A stretch of DNA of 64,000 nucleotides, from positions 310,001 to 374,000 of the forward strand of contig NZ_JAHCDN010000001.1 of NCBI RefSeq assembly GCF_018413605.1, written 5' to 3'. The translations under genes and the position numbers were made by a program. Below the pieces are notes generated by a model. It was not told where the DNA came from. It did not search any database and saw nothing but the letters and a program-made list of their open reading frames with translations. Shown piece after piece: positions 8,029 to 15,045 of this stretch; within the stretch, counting starts at the first letter, position 1, and each line of letters opens with the position of its first letter. The DNA comes from Variovorax sp. PCZ-1. GTDB lineage: Bacteria; Pseudomonadota; Gammaproteobacteria; Burkholderiales; Burkholderiaceae_C.

Positions 8029-9228
8029 GTGTCGCACCGTATCTTGATCACAGGCGCTGGTATCGGCGGATTAGCCGCAGCACTGGCGTGCGCGAGGCAC
8101 GGAATGCAGGTCACTGTGCTTGAAGCTGCAAAAGAGTTTGGCGAAGTTGGTGCAGGTATACAGCTCGGCCCCAATGCGATGAAAGTGCTTGCTGCATTGG
8201 GTTTGCTCAAAGATGTGTTGCAGCAGGCTTGTTTGCCGCAATCAATAGTGATGATCGATGCAGAAAGCGGCAAGCACATCAGCCGGATATTGCTTGGCGA
8301 TGCCGTGCGAGAAAAATACGGACAGGTGTATGCAAGTATGCATCGTGCGGATTTGCATGCCATCTTGTTATGCGCAGCGCGGGCAGCGGGCGTGCAATTG
8401 GAAACAGATACGGCACTATTAAAATATGAGCACTCTGCGCAGTCTGTATGCCGGCTAGATGCCGATTTGTCTTATAAAAGTGATGTATTGATTGGTGCGG
8501 ATGGTTTGTGGAGCAAGGTGCGCGAGCAGATGCTGGCAGATGGTGCGCCGCGAGCGACAGGGCATGCTGCTTTTCGCGCTCTGGTGCCCAAAGCGGCATT
8601 GCCCGAAGCGCTGCGCACACCGCATGTGCGTACTTGGTGGGCGCGAGATGTGCATGTGGTGAGCTATCCCATACGCCAGCAATCAGGCGATACCAGTCTG
8701 TGGAATTTGGTGGTACTTGCTGAAATGCCTTCGGCGAATGAAAGCGGTTGGGCTTTGAAGGCATCGCACAGTGACGTGATGCAATTGTTCAAGCGCACCG
8801 AGCCTGAGCTCCAAGCCTTGCTTGAAGCAGGGGGGGCGCAGCAGCAAGGCTGGAAGCGATGGAATTTGTTTGATCGGCAGCCTTTGGGCGCTTCCCAGAT
8901 GGTTGATCAGCGCTTTGGGCGTGTTGCCTTGCTAGGCGATGCTGCGCACCCCATGCTGCCTTATTTGGCGCAAGGCGCGGCCATGGCGCTCGAAGATGCC
9001 TGGGTGCTGGCAAAGTGTTTGTCGTCTCATGCGCAAGTACCGCTGGCGTTGCAAGCCTATGCGGCGCAACGCGCGAACCGCAATGCGCGCGTTGTGCAAA
9101 CCGCCAGACGCAATGGCCGAATCTTTCATCTCTCGGGAGCGATGGCCTTGGCGCGAAATACCGTGTTAGCTGTGCAAGGCACGTCTGTGCTGGGCATGCC
9201 TTGGTTGTACGGCTGTGATGTGACTTAA
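8029..9228 (+). CDS. FAD-dependent aromatic-ring monooxygenase (group A)
   Basis: A 399-residue class A flavoprotein monooxygenase resembling 3-hydroxybenzoate 6-hydroxylase and salicylate hydroxylase. It has the N-terminal dinucleotide motif GAGIGGLAAALA (residues 6-17), the DG motif VLIGADGLWSKVR, and the GD motif LLGDAAHPMLPYLAQGAAMA that closes the FAD site. It starts at GTG 8029, just after an AAAGG stretch. About residues 129-150 (LLKYEHSAQSVCR and on) come from a copy of the dispersed repeat in frame. No ring-cleavage dioxygenase or regulator is adjacent, so the substrate is open. The gene ends with a 4-base overlap with the convergent gene. Confidence 0.87.
   Translation: MSHRILITGAGIGGLAAALACARHGMQVTVLEAAKEFGEVGAGIQLGPNAMKVLAALGLLKDVLQQACLPQSIVMIDAESGKHISRILLGDAVREKYGQVYASMHRADLHAILLCAARAAGVQLETDTALLKYEHSAQSVCRLDADLSYKSDVLIGADGLWSKVREQMLADGAPRATGHAAFRALVPKAALPEALRTPHVRTWWARDVHVVSYPIRQQSGDTSLWNLVVLAEMPSANESGWALKASHSDVMQLFKRTEPELQALLEAGGAQQQGWKRWNLFDRQPLGASQMVDQRFGRVALLGDAAHPMLPYLAQGAAMALEDAWVLAKCLSSHAQVPLALQAYAAQRANRNARVVQTARRNGRIFHLSGAMALARNTVLAVQGTSVLGMPWLYGCDVT
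8414..8484 (-). repeat. Dispersed repeat, copy in FAD monooxygenase
   Basis: Plus-strand sequence reads CACTATTAAAATATGAGCAC then TCTGCGCAGTCTGTATGCCGG, a close match to the reverse of the window consensus. It is in frame and encodes LLKYEHSAQSVCR. That is the same reading frame used by the copies in folP and rlmE ([16 protein letters not shown]). Confidence 0.85.
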
Positions 9229-10361
9229 GTCTTTCGCATCAGCGCCATGGGCAGTGTTGGGCTGATCGCGCGCTGCATATCGGGCATGAAAGATTCAGCC
9301 TCTGTCATGGTGCTGTGTGAATCCAAACCTTTGCGCATTTTGCTCAGTTGCGCGAAAAGTCGCTCATACATAGGCTCAAGGTTGTGCGCATCAGGCGGTA
9401 TTTCGCTGGCCACCATGTCGAAGACCACAGAGATCTCACGCTTGGCAATTTTGAGGCGAACCCCCGGCGGATTTCCTAGTTTGTAGCGCACCAATTCTTG
9501 CGCGCGCGCCTCGGATGCTTCTGGCACGAGTACGGCGAATTCTGCTTGTCCCATGTGTGCTGCGAGGCCACCAGGCGGTAATGCCGCAGTGATGCCCTGC
9601 ACGGCTTGTGAGATCAAGCGCTCACTCGCAATGCGGCCGACCAGTTCATGGACATCATGCAAATCAGCGCCATTGAGCAAAACCATGGACAGCGGTTTCT
9701 TGCGAGCTCGGCATTGCGCGAGCAGCTCGTTGCCATAAGTAAAAAAGCCGGTCTCGTTGTAGAGTTTGGTTTTTAAATCGGTCATCGCTGCTTCTAGTTG
9801 CGCGTCTGTATTTCGCAGAGCACCACCAAAGGCATAGGCTATGCCAGCGATGGTCAAAATCGCCACCAATGCCGTGCTCATTTGCAGCCAAGGCACATGA
9901 GGCACTTGCCCTAGGCTGGCGATGATGAAAGCGCCAAGCGCTGATGCCACCACTATCGCAGACCAGCGCTCTCGCAGCATCAAGGCAGCGGCGCAAGAAA
10001 TCGCCGCTGGCCAAACAAGCATGGGCCCCAAGCTGCCGCCCGAGCTGGGCTCGGCCATCAGCACAGCAGCCATCAGCGATAGCAAGACGTAGCGAATCAC
10101 CACCTTGCCAGGACGGCGTGCAGGCCGTGCTCTTGCCCATGAAGCAATGCAAACGGCCACCAGCACACCTGCCCATGGCATGAGCTGCCCAGGTGACATC
10201 ACGATACCCACCCAAGCTGTGAATACGCCCAAGGCCCAGCCCAGCACGGGCTCGCGCGAGCGCAGGCGAAAAGAAACGCGATCTAGGATGGCAGATTCCT
10301 CAACCTGCTGCAATGATTCATGCGCACGTGTGCGACGATTCGATGTTTTCTTTTTTGTCAT
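9225..10361 (-). CDS. Membrane protein with degenerate GGDEF domain
   Basis: A 378-residue protein with about six transmembrane segments (roughly residues 40-195), then a GGDEF-like domain (about 205-330). The diguanylate cyclase framework is visible (LKTKLYNETGFFTYGNELL, then LSMVLLNGADLHDVHELVG), but the active-site loop reads MGQAEFAVL where an active enzyme has GG(D/E)EF. Synthesis of cyclic-di-GMP is therefore unlikely. It may be a regulatory or orphan sensor. The C-terminal 50 residues match nothing I know. It lies 91 bases downstream of the YkgJ gene on the same strand. Confidence 0.75.
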   Translation of the reverse strand: MTKKKTSNRRTRAHESLQQVEESAILDRVSFRLRSREPVLGWALGVFTAWVGIVMSPGQLMPWAGVLVAVCIASWARARPARRPGKVVIRYVLLSLMAAVLMAEPSSGGSLGPMLVWPAAISCAAALMLRERWSAIVVASALGAFIIASLGQVPHVPWLQMSTALVAILTIAGIAYAFGGALRNTDAQLEAAMTDLKTKLYNETGFFTYGNELLAQCRARKKPLSMVLLNGADLHDVHELVGRIASERLISQAVQGITAALPPGGLAAHMGQAEFAVLVPEASEARAQELVRYKLGNPPGVRLKIAKREISVVFDMVASEIPPDAHNLEPMYERLFAQLSKMRKGLDSHSTMTEAESFMPDMQRAISPTLPMALMRKT

Positions 10362-10452
10362 ATGCAGAGTCTAGCGTTCAGACGTGCTGCAATCATGTGG
10401 GCATTGCGATAATTGATGCAACTAGGCCACTGTAAATAACACAATAGTTTTA

Positions 10453-10773
10453 TCAAGCAGGCAGTGCAGCCAGCCCATGTCGCAACCGCGCTCGCTGGCA
10501 GGCATCTGAGCCCAGCTCCAATTCATGGCAAGGCGAAGGACGCCATTCATAAATTCCGCAACTTGCTTTCGTGCCAATCTGCCCAACAAGCGCTGCGCAG
10601 CGTGGCGGTGAATGGTCTGTACCGCGCATGCGGCAAGTGCTGCCTGTGATCTCTACACTCAAACCCTCTGGCACAGACCCACCATAGGATTCGGATTCTT
10701 GCGCACTGAAATCTACGCGGAAACTCGCGCAGCATGCGCCGCAACTCAAGCAAGGGTGGGCAGCTTCGCTCAC
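10453..10773 (-). CDS. YkgJ-family cysteine cluster protein
   Basis: A 106-residue protein of the YkgJ/FliB-like putative zinc- or iron-chelating family. The cysteine pattern is clear: CLSCGACCASFRVDF at the N terminus, then STCRMRG, RCAALVG, SCGIYEWRPSPCHEL and DACQRAR. It starts at GTG 10773, only 16 bases past the argF stop on the same strand, so it is probably cotranscribed with arginine genes, as in several Comamonadaceae. Its biochemical role is unknown. Confidence 0.85.
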   Translation of the reverse strand: MSEAAHPCLSCGACCASFRVDFSAQESESYGGSVPEGLSVEITGSTCRMRGTDHSPPRCAALVGQIGTKASCGIYEWRPSPCHELELGSDACQRARLRHGLAALPA

Positions 10774-10789
10774 GTGATGTTGGGCAGAG

Positions 10790-11722
10790 TTAAGCCACCT
10801 TGCCCAGCAGCAAATACTCCATCAACGCTTTCTGCACATGCATACGGTTCTCCGCTTCATCCCACACCACAGATTGCGGGCCATCAATCACTTCAGCGCT
10901 CACTTCTTCGCCGCGATGCGCAGGTAGGCAGTGCATGAAGAGGGCTTCTGGCTTGGCGGCTTTCATCAAGCGCGCGTCCACGCACCAGTTGGCAAATGCG
11001 GCTTTGCGCTTTTCATTCTCCGCTTCAAAGCCCATGCTCGTCCACACATCGGTGGTCACAAGGTCTGCGCCTTCGCAAGCTTTTTGCGGGTCGCTATAAA
11101 AAGCGTAGCACTCTGCGCTTGATTTGTGCCGGGTAATACCTAAATTCCCTAATAATTTAGGATCAATTTCATAGCCTGAAGGTGTGCTCACTTTCACTTT
11201 GAAGCCCAAGAGTGCAGCCGCCTGCAACCACGTATTGGCCATGTTGTTGCCATCGCCGACCCAGGCCACCGTCTTGCCTTTGATATCACCGCGATGCTCG
11301 ATGAAGGTAAAGATATCGGCCAGGATTTGGCAGGGATGGAATTCGTTGGTGAGGCCGTTGATCACGGGCACACGGCTGTTGGCGGCAAAGGCTTCTATTT
11401 TTGTTTGTTCAAAAGTGCGAATCATCACCAGATCAACCATGCGGCTGATCACTTTGGCAGAGTCTTCAATCGGCTCCGAGCGGCCGAGTTGGCTGCCTTC
11501 GGTTGTCAAATGCACAACGCTGCCGCCCAGTTGATACATGCCCGCCTCAAAGCTCACGCGCGTGCGCGTGGAAGCCTTCTCAAAAATCATCGCCAGCGTG
11601 CGGTCAGCCAGCGGATGGTATTTTTCATAGGCCTTGAACTTACGCTTGATCTCTGCAGCGCGAGCGAAGAGGTGCGCGTATTCGTCGGCAGCGAGATCGT
11701 TGAATTGGAGGTAATGTTTCAT
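10790..11722 (-). CDS. argF: Ornithine carbamoyltransferase
   Basis: ArgF makes citrulline from ornithine and carbamoyl phosphate. The carbamoyl-phosphate loop STRTR is near residue 48, HPCQ near 130, and the ornithine-binding HCLPAHRGEE near the C terminus. The start MKHYLQFNDL at 11722 fits the family; the frame is open further upstream only because of a repeat hairpin. The region around LGNLGITRHKSSAECYAFYS, just after the carbamoyl domain, is unlike relatives and is encoded by a divergent copy of the dispersed repeat (about 11092-11162). It follows argD on the same strand with 145 bases between them. Confidence 0.93.
   Translation of the reverse strand: MKHYLQFNDLAADEYAHLFARAAEIKRKFKAYEKYHPLADRTLAMIFEKASTRTRVSFEAGMYQLGGSVVHLTTEGSQLGRSEPIEDSAKVISRMVDLVMIRTFEQTKIEAFAANSRVPVINGLTNEFHPCQILADIFTFIEHRGDIKGKTVAWVGDGNNMANTWLQAAALLGFKVKVSTPSGYEIDPKLLGNLGITRHKSSAECYAFYSDPQKACEGADLVTTDVWTSMGFEAENEKRKAAFANWCVDARLMKAAKPEALFMHCLPAHRGEEVSAEVIDGPQSVVWDEAENRMHVQKALMEYLLLGKVA
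11092..11162 (-). repeat. Dispersed repeat, divergent copy in argF
   Basis: On the minus strand the sequence runs CCGGCACAAATC, then AAGCGCAGAGTGCTACG, closely matching the repeat core, and is in frame with argF. It encodes part of TRHKSSAECYAF. On this strand the element is in the forward orientation, so the peptide differs from that in copies read in reverse. Confidence 0.65.
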
Positions 11723-11752
11723 GATGGATGGCGTTTGACTGCTCTTGGAATG

Positions 11753-11847
11753 AGAACGCAAAAGATGCAAAAGTACGCAGAATTCGCAAAAGGAAAAACG
11801 AAGACTCTTCTGCGTCTTTTGCGTAATTTCTGCGAATTTTGCGTTCT
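11753..11847. repeat. CGCAAAAG-type large inverted repeat (copy 1)
   Basis: An imperfect inverted repeat with about 40-bp arms. The left arm starts AGAACGCAAAAGATGC and the right arm ends GAATTTTGCGTTCT. It is built of repeating CGCAAAAG-like units and lies between the argD stop and the argF start, so it could fold in the argDF transcript. Three more copies are at 31031, 35863 and 43637. Confidence 0.8.
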
Positions 11848-11867
11848 ATTCTTTGAGTATTGCTAAC

Positions 11868-13067
11868 TCAAGCTCCCTGCAATATATCCCGAATCAGTGG
11901 CACAAGAATCGAAACGATCTCATCCGCTTCAGCAGCAGTCAAAATCAAAGGTGGCACCATGCGGATCACTGTGTCTGCTGTGACGCTCAAGAGCAAGCCT
12001 TTCTCTGCACATTGATTCACCAAGGCACCGCAAGGCGTGCTGAGCTCCACGCCGATCATCAAGCCGCTGCCGCGAATTTCTTTCACGCCAGTCAAGCCAG
12101 CGAGCTCGCGCTTCAAAGCGTTTTGCAGATGCGCGCCCACTTTTGCTGCGTTGTCCAGCAAGCCATCTTCTTCCATGATGCGAATCGTCTCCACACCTGC
12201 GCGCATGGCCAGTGGATTGCCGCCAAAGGTCGTGCCGTGGTTGCCTGGCGAAAAAATATTCGCCGCCTTAGGGCCTGCCACCACTGCGCCAATTGGTACG
12301 CCTGAGCCCAAGCCCTTGGCCAGTGGCATCACATCCGGTTTGATGCCTGCCCACTGGTGGGCAAACCATTTGCCAGTGCGCCCCATGCCGCATTGCACCT
12401 CGTCAATCATCAGCAGCCAATCGCGCTGGTCACACAGCTCTCGTACTTGCTTCAGGTAATCCATGTGAAACGGATTCACGCCGCCTTCGCCCTGAATCGC
12501 TTCGAAGAACACGGCGCACACATTTTTATTGCCCTCCGTCGCTTTTTTGAGCGATTCAATATCGTTCACCGCCACGCGAATAAAGCCATCGAGCAAAGGG
12601 CCAAAGCCATCGCGCACTTTGGGGTTGCCAGTGGCCGACATGGTCGCAATGCTGCGACCATGAAAGGCCTTTTCGTACACCACGATCTCAGGCTTCTCGA
12701 TACCTTTGCTCACGCCAAATTTCCGTGCAAGTTTCAAAGCTGCCTCATTGGCTTCTAAGCCGGTAGAGCAGAAAAATACATTGCTAAGCCCACTGCGCTC
12801 CACCAACAATGCCGCCAGCTTTTCGGCGTTAGGGCAAAAATAATAGTTGCTCGAATGAATGATCTTGGTGAGCTGATCCTGCAAGGCCGGCACCAGCTTC
12901 GGGTGGTTATGCCCCAGGGTGTTTACCGCGATGCCGCCCAGCGCATCCAAATAGCTTTTGCCATTCACATCCCACACACGCGAGCCCTGCCCGTGCGATA
13001 GCTCAATCGGCACGCGACCATAGGTGTTCATGACATGTGGCTGAGAAGGCGCGGCGGTGGCAGTCAT
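11868..13067 (-). CDS. argD: Acetylornithine aminotransferase
   Basis: A class III PLP aminotransferase of 399 residues acting in arginine synthesis (and possibly on succinyl-diaminopimelate). It shows the cofactor stretch FFCSTGLEANEAALKLARK, EAIQGEGGVNPF, IDEVQCGMGRTGKWFA, and the PLP lysine in PLAKGLGSGVPIGA. The start at 13067 (MTATAAPSQP) has a GGAGA ribosome-binding site upstream. It is the first gene of an argD-argF-ykgJ run on the minus strand. Confidence 0.93.
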   Translation of the reverse strand: MTATAAPSQPHVMNTYGRVPIELSHGQGSRVWDVNGKSYLDALGGIAVNTLGHNHPKLVPALQDQLTKIIHSSNYYFCPNAEKLAALLVERSGLSNVFFCSTGLEANEAALKLARKFGVSKGIEKPEIVVYEKAFHGRSIATMSATGNPKVRDGFGPLLDGFIRVAVNDIESLKKATEGNKNVCAVFFEAIQGEGGVNPFHMDYLKQVRELCDQRDWLLMIDEVQCGMGRTGKWFAHQWAGIKPDVMPLAKGLGSGVPIGAVVAGPKAANIFSPGNHGTTFGGNPLAMRAGVETIRIMEEDGLLDNAAKVGAHLQNALKRELAGLTGVKEIRGSGLMIGVELSTPCGALVNQCAEKGLLLSVTADTVIRMVPPLILTAAEADEIVSILVPLIRDILQGA

Positions 13068-13288
13068 TGATGGATCTCCAAAAAAGCAAAATGGCTCTGA
13101 GTGAGCCCTTGAAGACGATTTTAGGGGCTTCGCATGACAGCGTTCTCGCTGTTTTTGCATTGCAGCAATGCGCTACACAATCCCCCTCATTCAGCCCGAA
13201 GTCTTATATAAGATAGAATTCTTGCTGCATCGCAGCATACGTCATTCTGGTGTGTTGAAATGCCCTAAAAAGGCGATAAACCCTTCAT

Positions 13289-13603
13289 ATGGCTCCACCC
13301 ACTTCCAAGCAATTTTTCATCCAAGGCATCACCAAGGATGGCAAACAGTTTCGTCCCAGCGACTGGGCGGAGCGCTTGGCGGGCGTGATGAGCCAGTTTC
13401 GCCCCGGCGGTGCAGTGCCCGGCTCGCATTTGAGCTATTCAGAATGGTGCTTACCCACGACGATGAAAACAGATCAGGGCGAAGTGAAATGCGTGGTGGT
13501 ACACACCGATCTGCGCGAGGACAACGTGATGGCTTGGGATTTCGTGATGAACTTTGCGAAAGACAATGATTTGCAAGTGGTGGAAGCTTGTTTGCTCATT
13601 TGA
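13289..13603 (+). CDS. DUF3579 family protein
   Basis: A 104-residue DUF3579 protein of unknown function, largely restricted to Burkholderiales. The family pattern ITKDGKQFRPSDWAERLAGV and the C-terminal FAKDNDLQVVEACLL are clear. It diverges from argD, its usual neighbour in this order. The 221-base gap between the two genes holds a short palindrome, TCTTATATAAGA, near 13200, that could be part of a promoter. Confidence 0.87.
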   Translation: MAPPTSKQFFIQGITKDGKQFRPSDWAERLAGVMSQFRPGGAVPGSHLSYSEWCLPTTMKTDQGEVKCVVVHTDLREDNVMAWDFVMNFAKDNDLQVVEACLLI

Positions 13604-13606
13604 ATC

Positions 13607-13680
13607 GCTATTAATTTAATAGCTGTTTGCGCAGATTCTATGCCGGCAATCGGCCTAAAACACTTCAAATTCCCATGAAA
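13607..13680 (-). repeat. Dispersed repeat, intergenic copy after DUF3579 gene
   Basis: Begins four bases after the DUF3579 stop. The plus strand reads GCTATTAATTTAATAGCTG, then TTTGCGCAGATTCTATGCC, and GGCAATCGGCCTAAAAC. This is an almost consensus copy in reverse orientation, directly abutting the rpsT terminator. Confidence 0.88.
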
Positions 13681-13700
13681 AAACCACCCGGAGGTGGTTC
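13678..13700 (-). terminator. Rho-independent terminator of rpsT
   Basis: The stem AACCACC/GGTGGTT with loop CGGA is followed, on the minus strand, by six T residues. It is placed about 90 bases after the rpsT stop. Confidence 0.85.
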
Positions 13701-13788
13701 ATTCATTTTCGCTGACAGCGCACCCGTTTCAAACGGCTTGCAAGCTTTGAATTTGTTGTTCAGGCTTGCAAGGGCTGTGAATTGATGA

Positions 13789-14088
13789 TTACTTGGCCAG
13801 AGCCAAAGCTTTGACGCGTGCAGCCAAGCGGCTCTTGTCGCGGGCGGCTTTGTTCTTGTGGAAGATGCCTTTGTCAGCCACGGTGTCGAGCACGGACTGA
13901 GCTTTAGCAAAAGCTTCTGCTGCTTTGGTCTTGTCGCCAGCAGCAGCGGCTTTTTCCACGTTCTTCACCGCGGTGCGGTATTTGGAGCGCAGGCTGGTGT
14001 TGGCGGCATTGATAACGAGATCTTGACGAACGCGCTTGCGGCCAGAGGCCAGGCGGGGGTTCTTTTTCTTGGGTTTGGCTGATGCCAT
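13789..14088 (-). CDS. rpsT: 30S ribosomal protein S20
   Basis: A basic 99-residue S20, which binds the 5' domain and helix 44 of 16S rRNA during small-subunit assembly. It is recognised by the N terminus [20 protein letters not shown], the helix [14 protein letters not shown] and the [20 protein letters not shown] segment. A strong AAGGA ribosome-binding site lies 7-8 bases before the ATG. It is monocistronic, with its own promoter and terminator. Confidence 0.97.
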   Translation of the reverse strand: MASAKPKKKNPRLASGRKRVRQDLVINAANTSLRSKYRTAVKNVEKAAAAGDKTKAAEAFAKAQSVLDTVADKGIFHKNKAARDKSRLAARVKALALAK

Positions 14089-14132
14089 GATGATTTCCTT
14101 GTGTCTGAGGATGAATGTCGGCGAAACCTAGC

Positions 14133-14161
14133 ATTATATACCGTACAACGCTCACTGAAAC
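14133..14161 (-). promoter_or_regulatory. Probable rpsT promoter
   Basis: On the minus strand a perfect TATAAT -10 box lies at 14138-14133, with a weak -35 (GTTTCA) 17 bases upstream. It sits 45 bases before the rpsT start. The -10 is convincing; the -35 is poor. Confidence 0.5.
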
Positions 14162-14215
14162 CTGTGTTCTTGTGAGCCGCCCTTCTTGCGGCAGAGCCAA
14201 ACACAGAGGGGGAGT

Positions 14216-14244
14216 TTGCAATATAAGTGCATCGCACTTATAAT
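14216..14244 (+). promoter_or_regulatory. Promoter and palindromic operator of the vapBC pair
   Basis: The -35 box TTGCAA (14216-14221) and the perfect -10 box TATAAT (14239-14244) are separated by exactly 17 bases. The spacer and -10 contain a perfect 9-bp palindrome, TATAAGTGC-ATC-GCACTTATA (14222-14242). A palindrome on the core promoter is how VapB/VapC complexes usually repress their own operon. The start of the antitoxin is about 38 bases downstream. Confidence 0.75.
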
Positions 14245-14281
14245 TATTGGCCTAATTGCATAGGCAAGCAAGGAGTTCATC

Positions 14282-14536
14282 ATGTCCCAAGTCACGATTT
14301 ATCTGGAAGAAGACACGCTAGCCGCTGCAAAGGCATCGGCGGCGCGAGCCAAGATGTCGCTCAGCAGCTGGATGGCCAAGCTCGTGAAAGAGCAGGCTCC
14401 TGCGCAAGATGCGAACGGTTATCCGCTGGGATTCTTCGAGCGTATCGAAGCCAATGCACATGCTTTCGAAGATTTTCCATCACTTGATGCGATTCGTGCG
14501 AAGGAAGTGCCCGATTTGCCGCGCGAAGTGATGTGA
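14282..14536 (+). CDS. vapB: VapB-like antitoxin (ribbon-helix-helix)
   Basis: An 84-residue antitoxin. The N-terminal MSQVTIYLEEDTLAAAKASA is the beta strand and first helix of a ribbon-helix-helix DNA-binding domain, and SLSSWMAKLVKEQ is the second helix. The acidic C-terminal part (from about residue 55) would wrap the toxin. A good AAGGAG ribosome-binding site precedes the ATG. It lies 9 bases upstream of the PIN-domain toxin gene and downstream of a self-repression palindrome. Confidence 0.87.
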   Translation: MSQVTIYLEEDTLAAAKASAARAKMSLSSWMAKLVKEQAPAQDANGYPLGFFERIEANAHAFEDFPSLDAIRAKEVPDLPREVM

Positions 14537-14545
14537 GCGAATACC

Positions 14546-14941
14546 ATGTATTTGCTCGATACCAATACGCTCATCTATTTTTTCACTCAGCGCGGGCAAG
14601 TCGCGCAACGCTTGCGCAGCACGCCGGCGCATTTGATCAAGCTGGCTGCACCCTCTTTGTTTGAGTTGGAATACGGCACAGCCAAATCAAGCCGCCCGGA
14701 TTTGCAGCGACAGCAAATCAATGATGTTGTGAAAGTGTATGAGACGCTGCCGCTCGATCACGCCGCTGCCAAAGCTGCTGGCTTGCTGCGGCATACGCTG
14801 GAATCCGTGGGCAAACCGATTGGTACGGTGTATCAATTGATAGCCGGTATCGCCTTGGCCAACAAGCTCACCGTGGTGACGCACAACACCAACGAATTCA
14901 GCCGCGTGCCGGGTTTGCAGGTGGAAGATTGGTATGCTTGA
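14546..14941 (+). CDS. vapC: VapC-family PIN-domain toxin with altered active site
   Basis: A 131-residue PIN-domain ribonuclease of the VapC type, of normal length. Two metal-binding acids are present: D5 in MYLLDTNTLIY and E40 in SLFELEYG. The third is not: enteric VapC has PIGPFDQMIAG, while here the sequence is PIGTVYQLIAG, with tyrosine 96 in place of the catalytic aspartate. The C-terminal THNTNEFSRVPGLQVEDW is otherwise normal. The toxin may therefore be inactive or weak, with the operon kept for its regulator or DNA-binding complex. The frame is otherwise intact. Confidence 0.87.
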   Translation: MYLLDTNTLIYFFTQRGQVAQRLRSTPAHLIKLAAPSLFELEYGTAKSSRPDLQRQQINDVVKVYETLPLDHAAAKAAGLLRHTLESVGKPIGTVYQLIAGIALANKLTVVTHNTNEFSRVPGLQVEDWYA

Positions 14942-14965
14942 TACTTGCCCTAAGTGCAGCGCGTC

Positions 14966-15043
14966 CTTTTTTCCTCAAAATTATTAGCCAAATCAGCTAC
15001 TCGCCGGCATAGAATATGCGCAGAGTGCTATCAAATTTATAGT
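14966..15043 (+). repeat. Dispersed repeat, copy directly upstream of the mod gene
   Basis: The core GCCGGCATAGAATATGCGC, then AGAGTGCTATCAAATTTATAG, ends two bases before the methyltransferase ATG, so the repeat supplies the entire translation initiation region. The T-rich left flank (CTTTTTTCCTC and on) is the extended part of the element. Confidence 0.9.
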
Positions 15044-15045
15044 TA

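Noticed and set aside
11723-11770. Upstream extensions of argF, sdhE and the enolase-family gene into the preceding repeats
   Set aside because: The extra N-terminal residues are encoded by hairpin repeats, are absent from the families, and internal ATGs match the usual starts.
14845-14860. A possible dispersed-repeat copy in vapC (TTGATAGCCGG)
   Set aside because: Only 11 bases resemble the repeat and the flanks do not; this is ordinary PIN-domain coding sequence.
14546-14941. vapC as a pseudogene
   Set aside because: The frame, length and most motifs are intact. Only one catalytic residue is changed, so it is annotated as a gene with altered active site.
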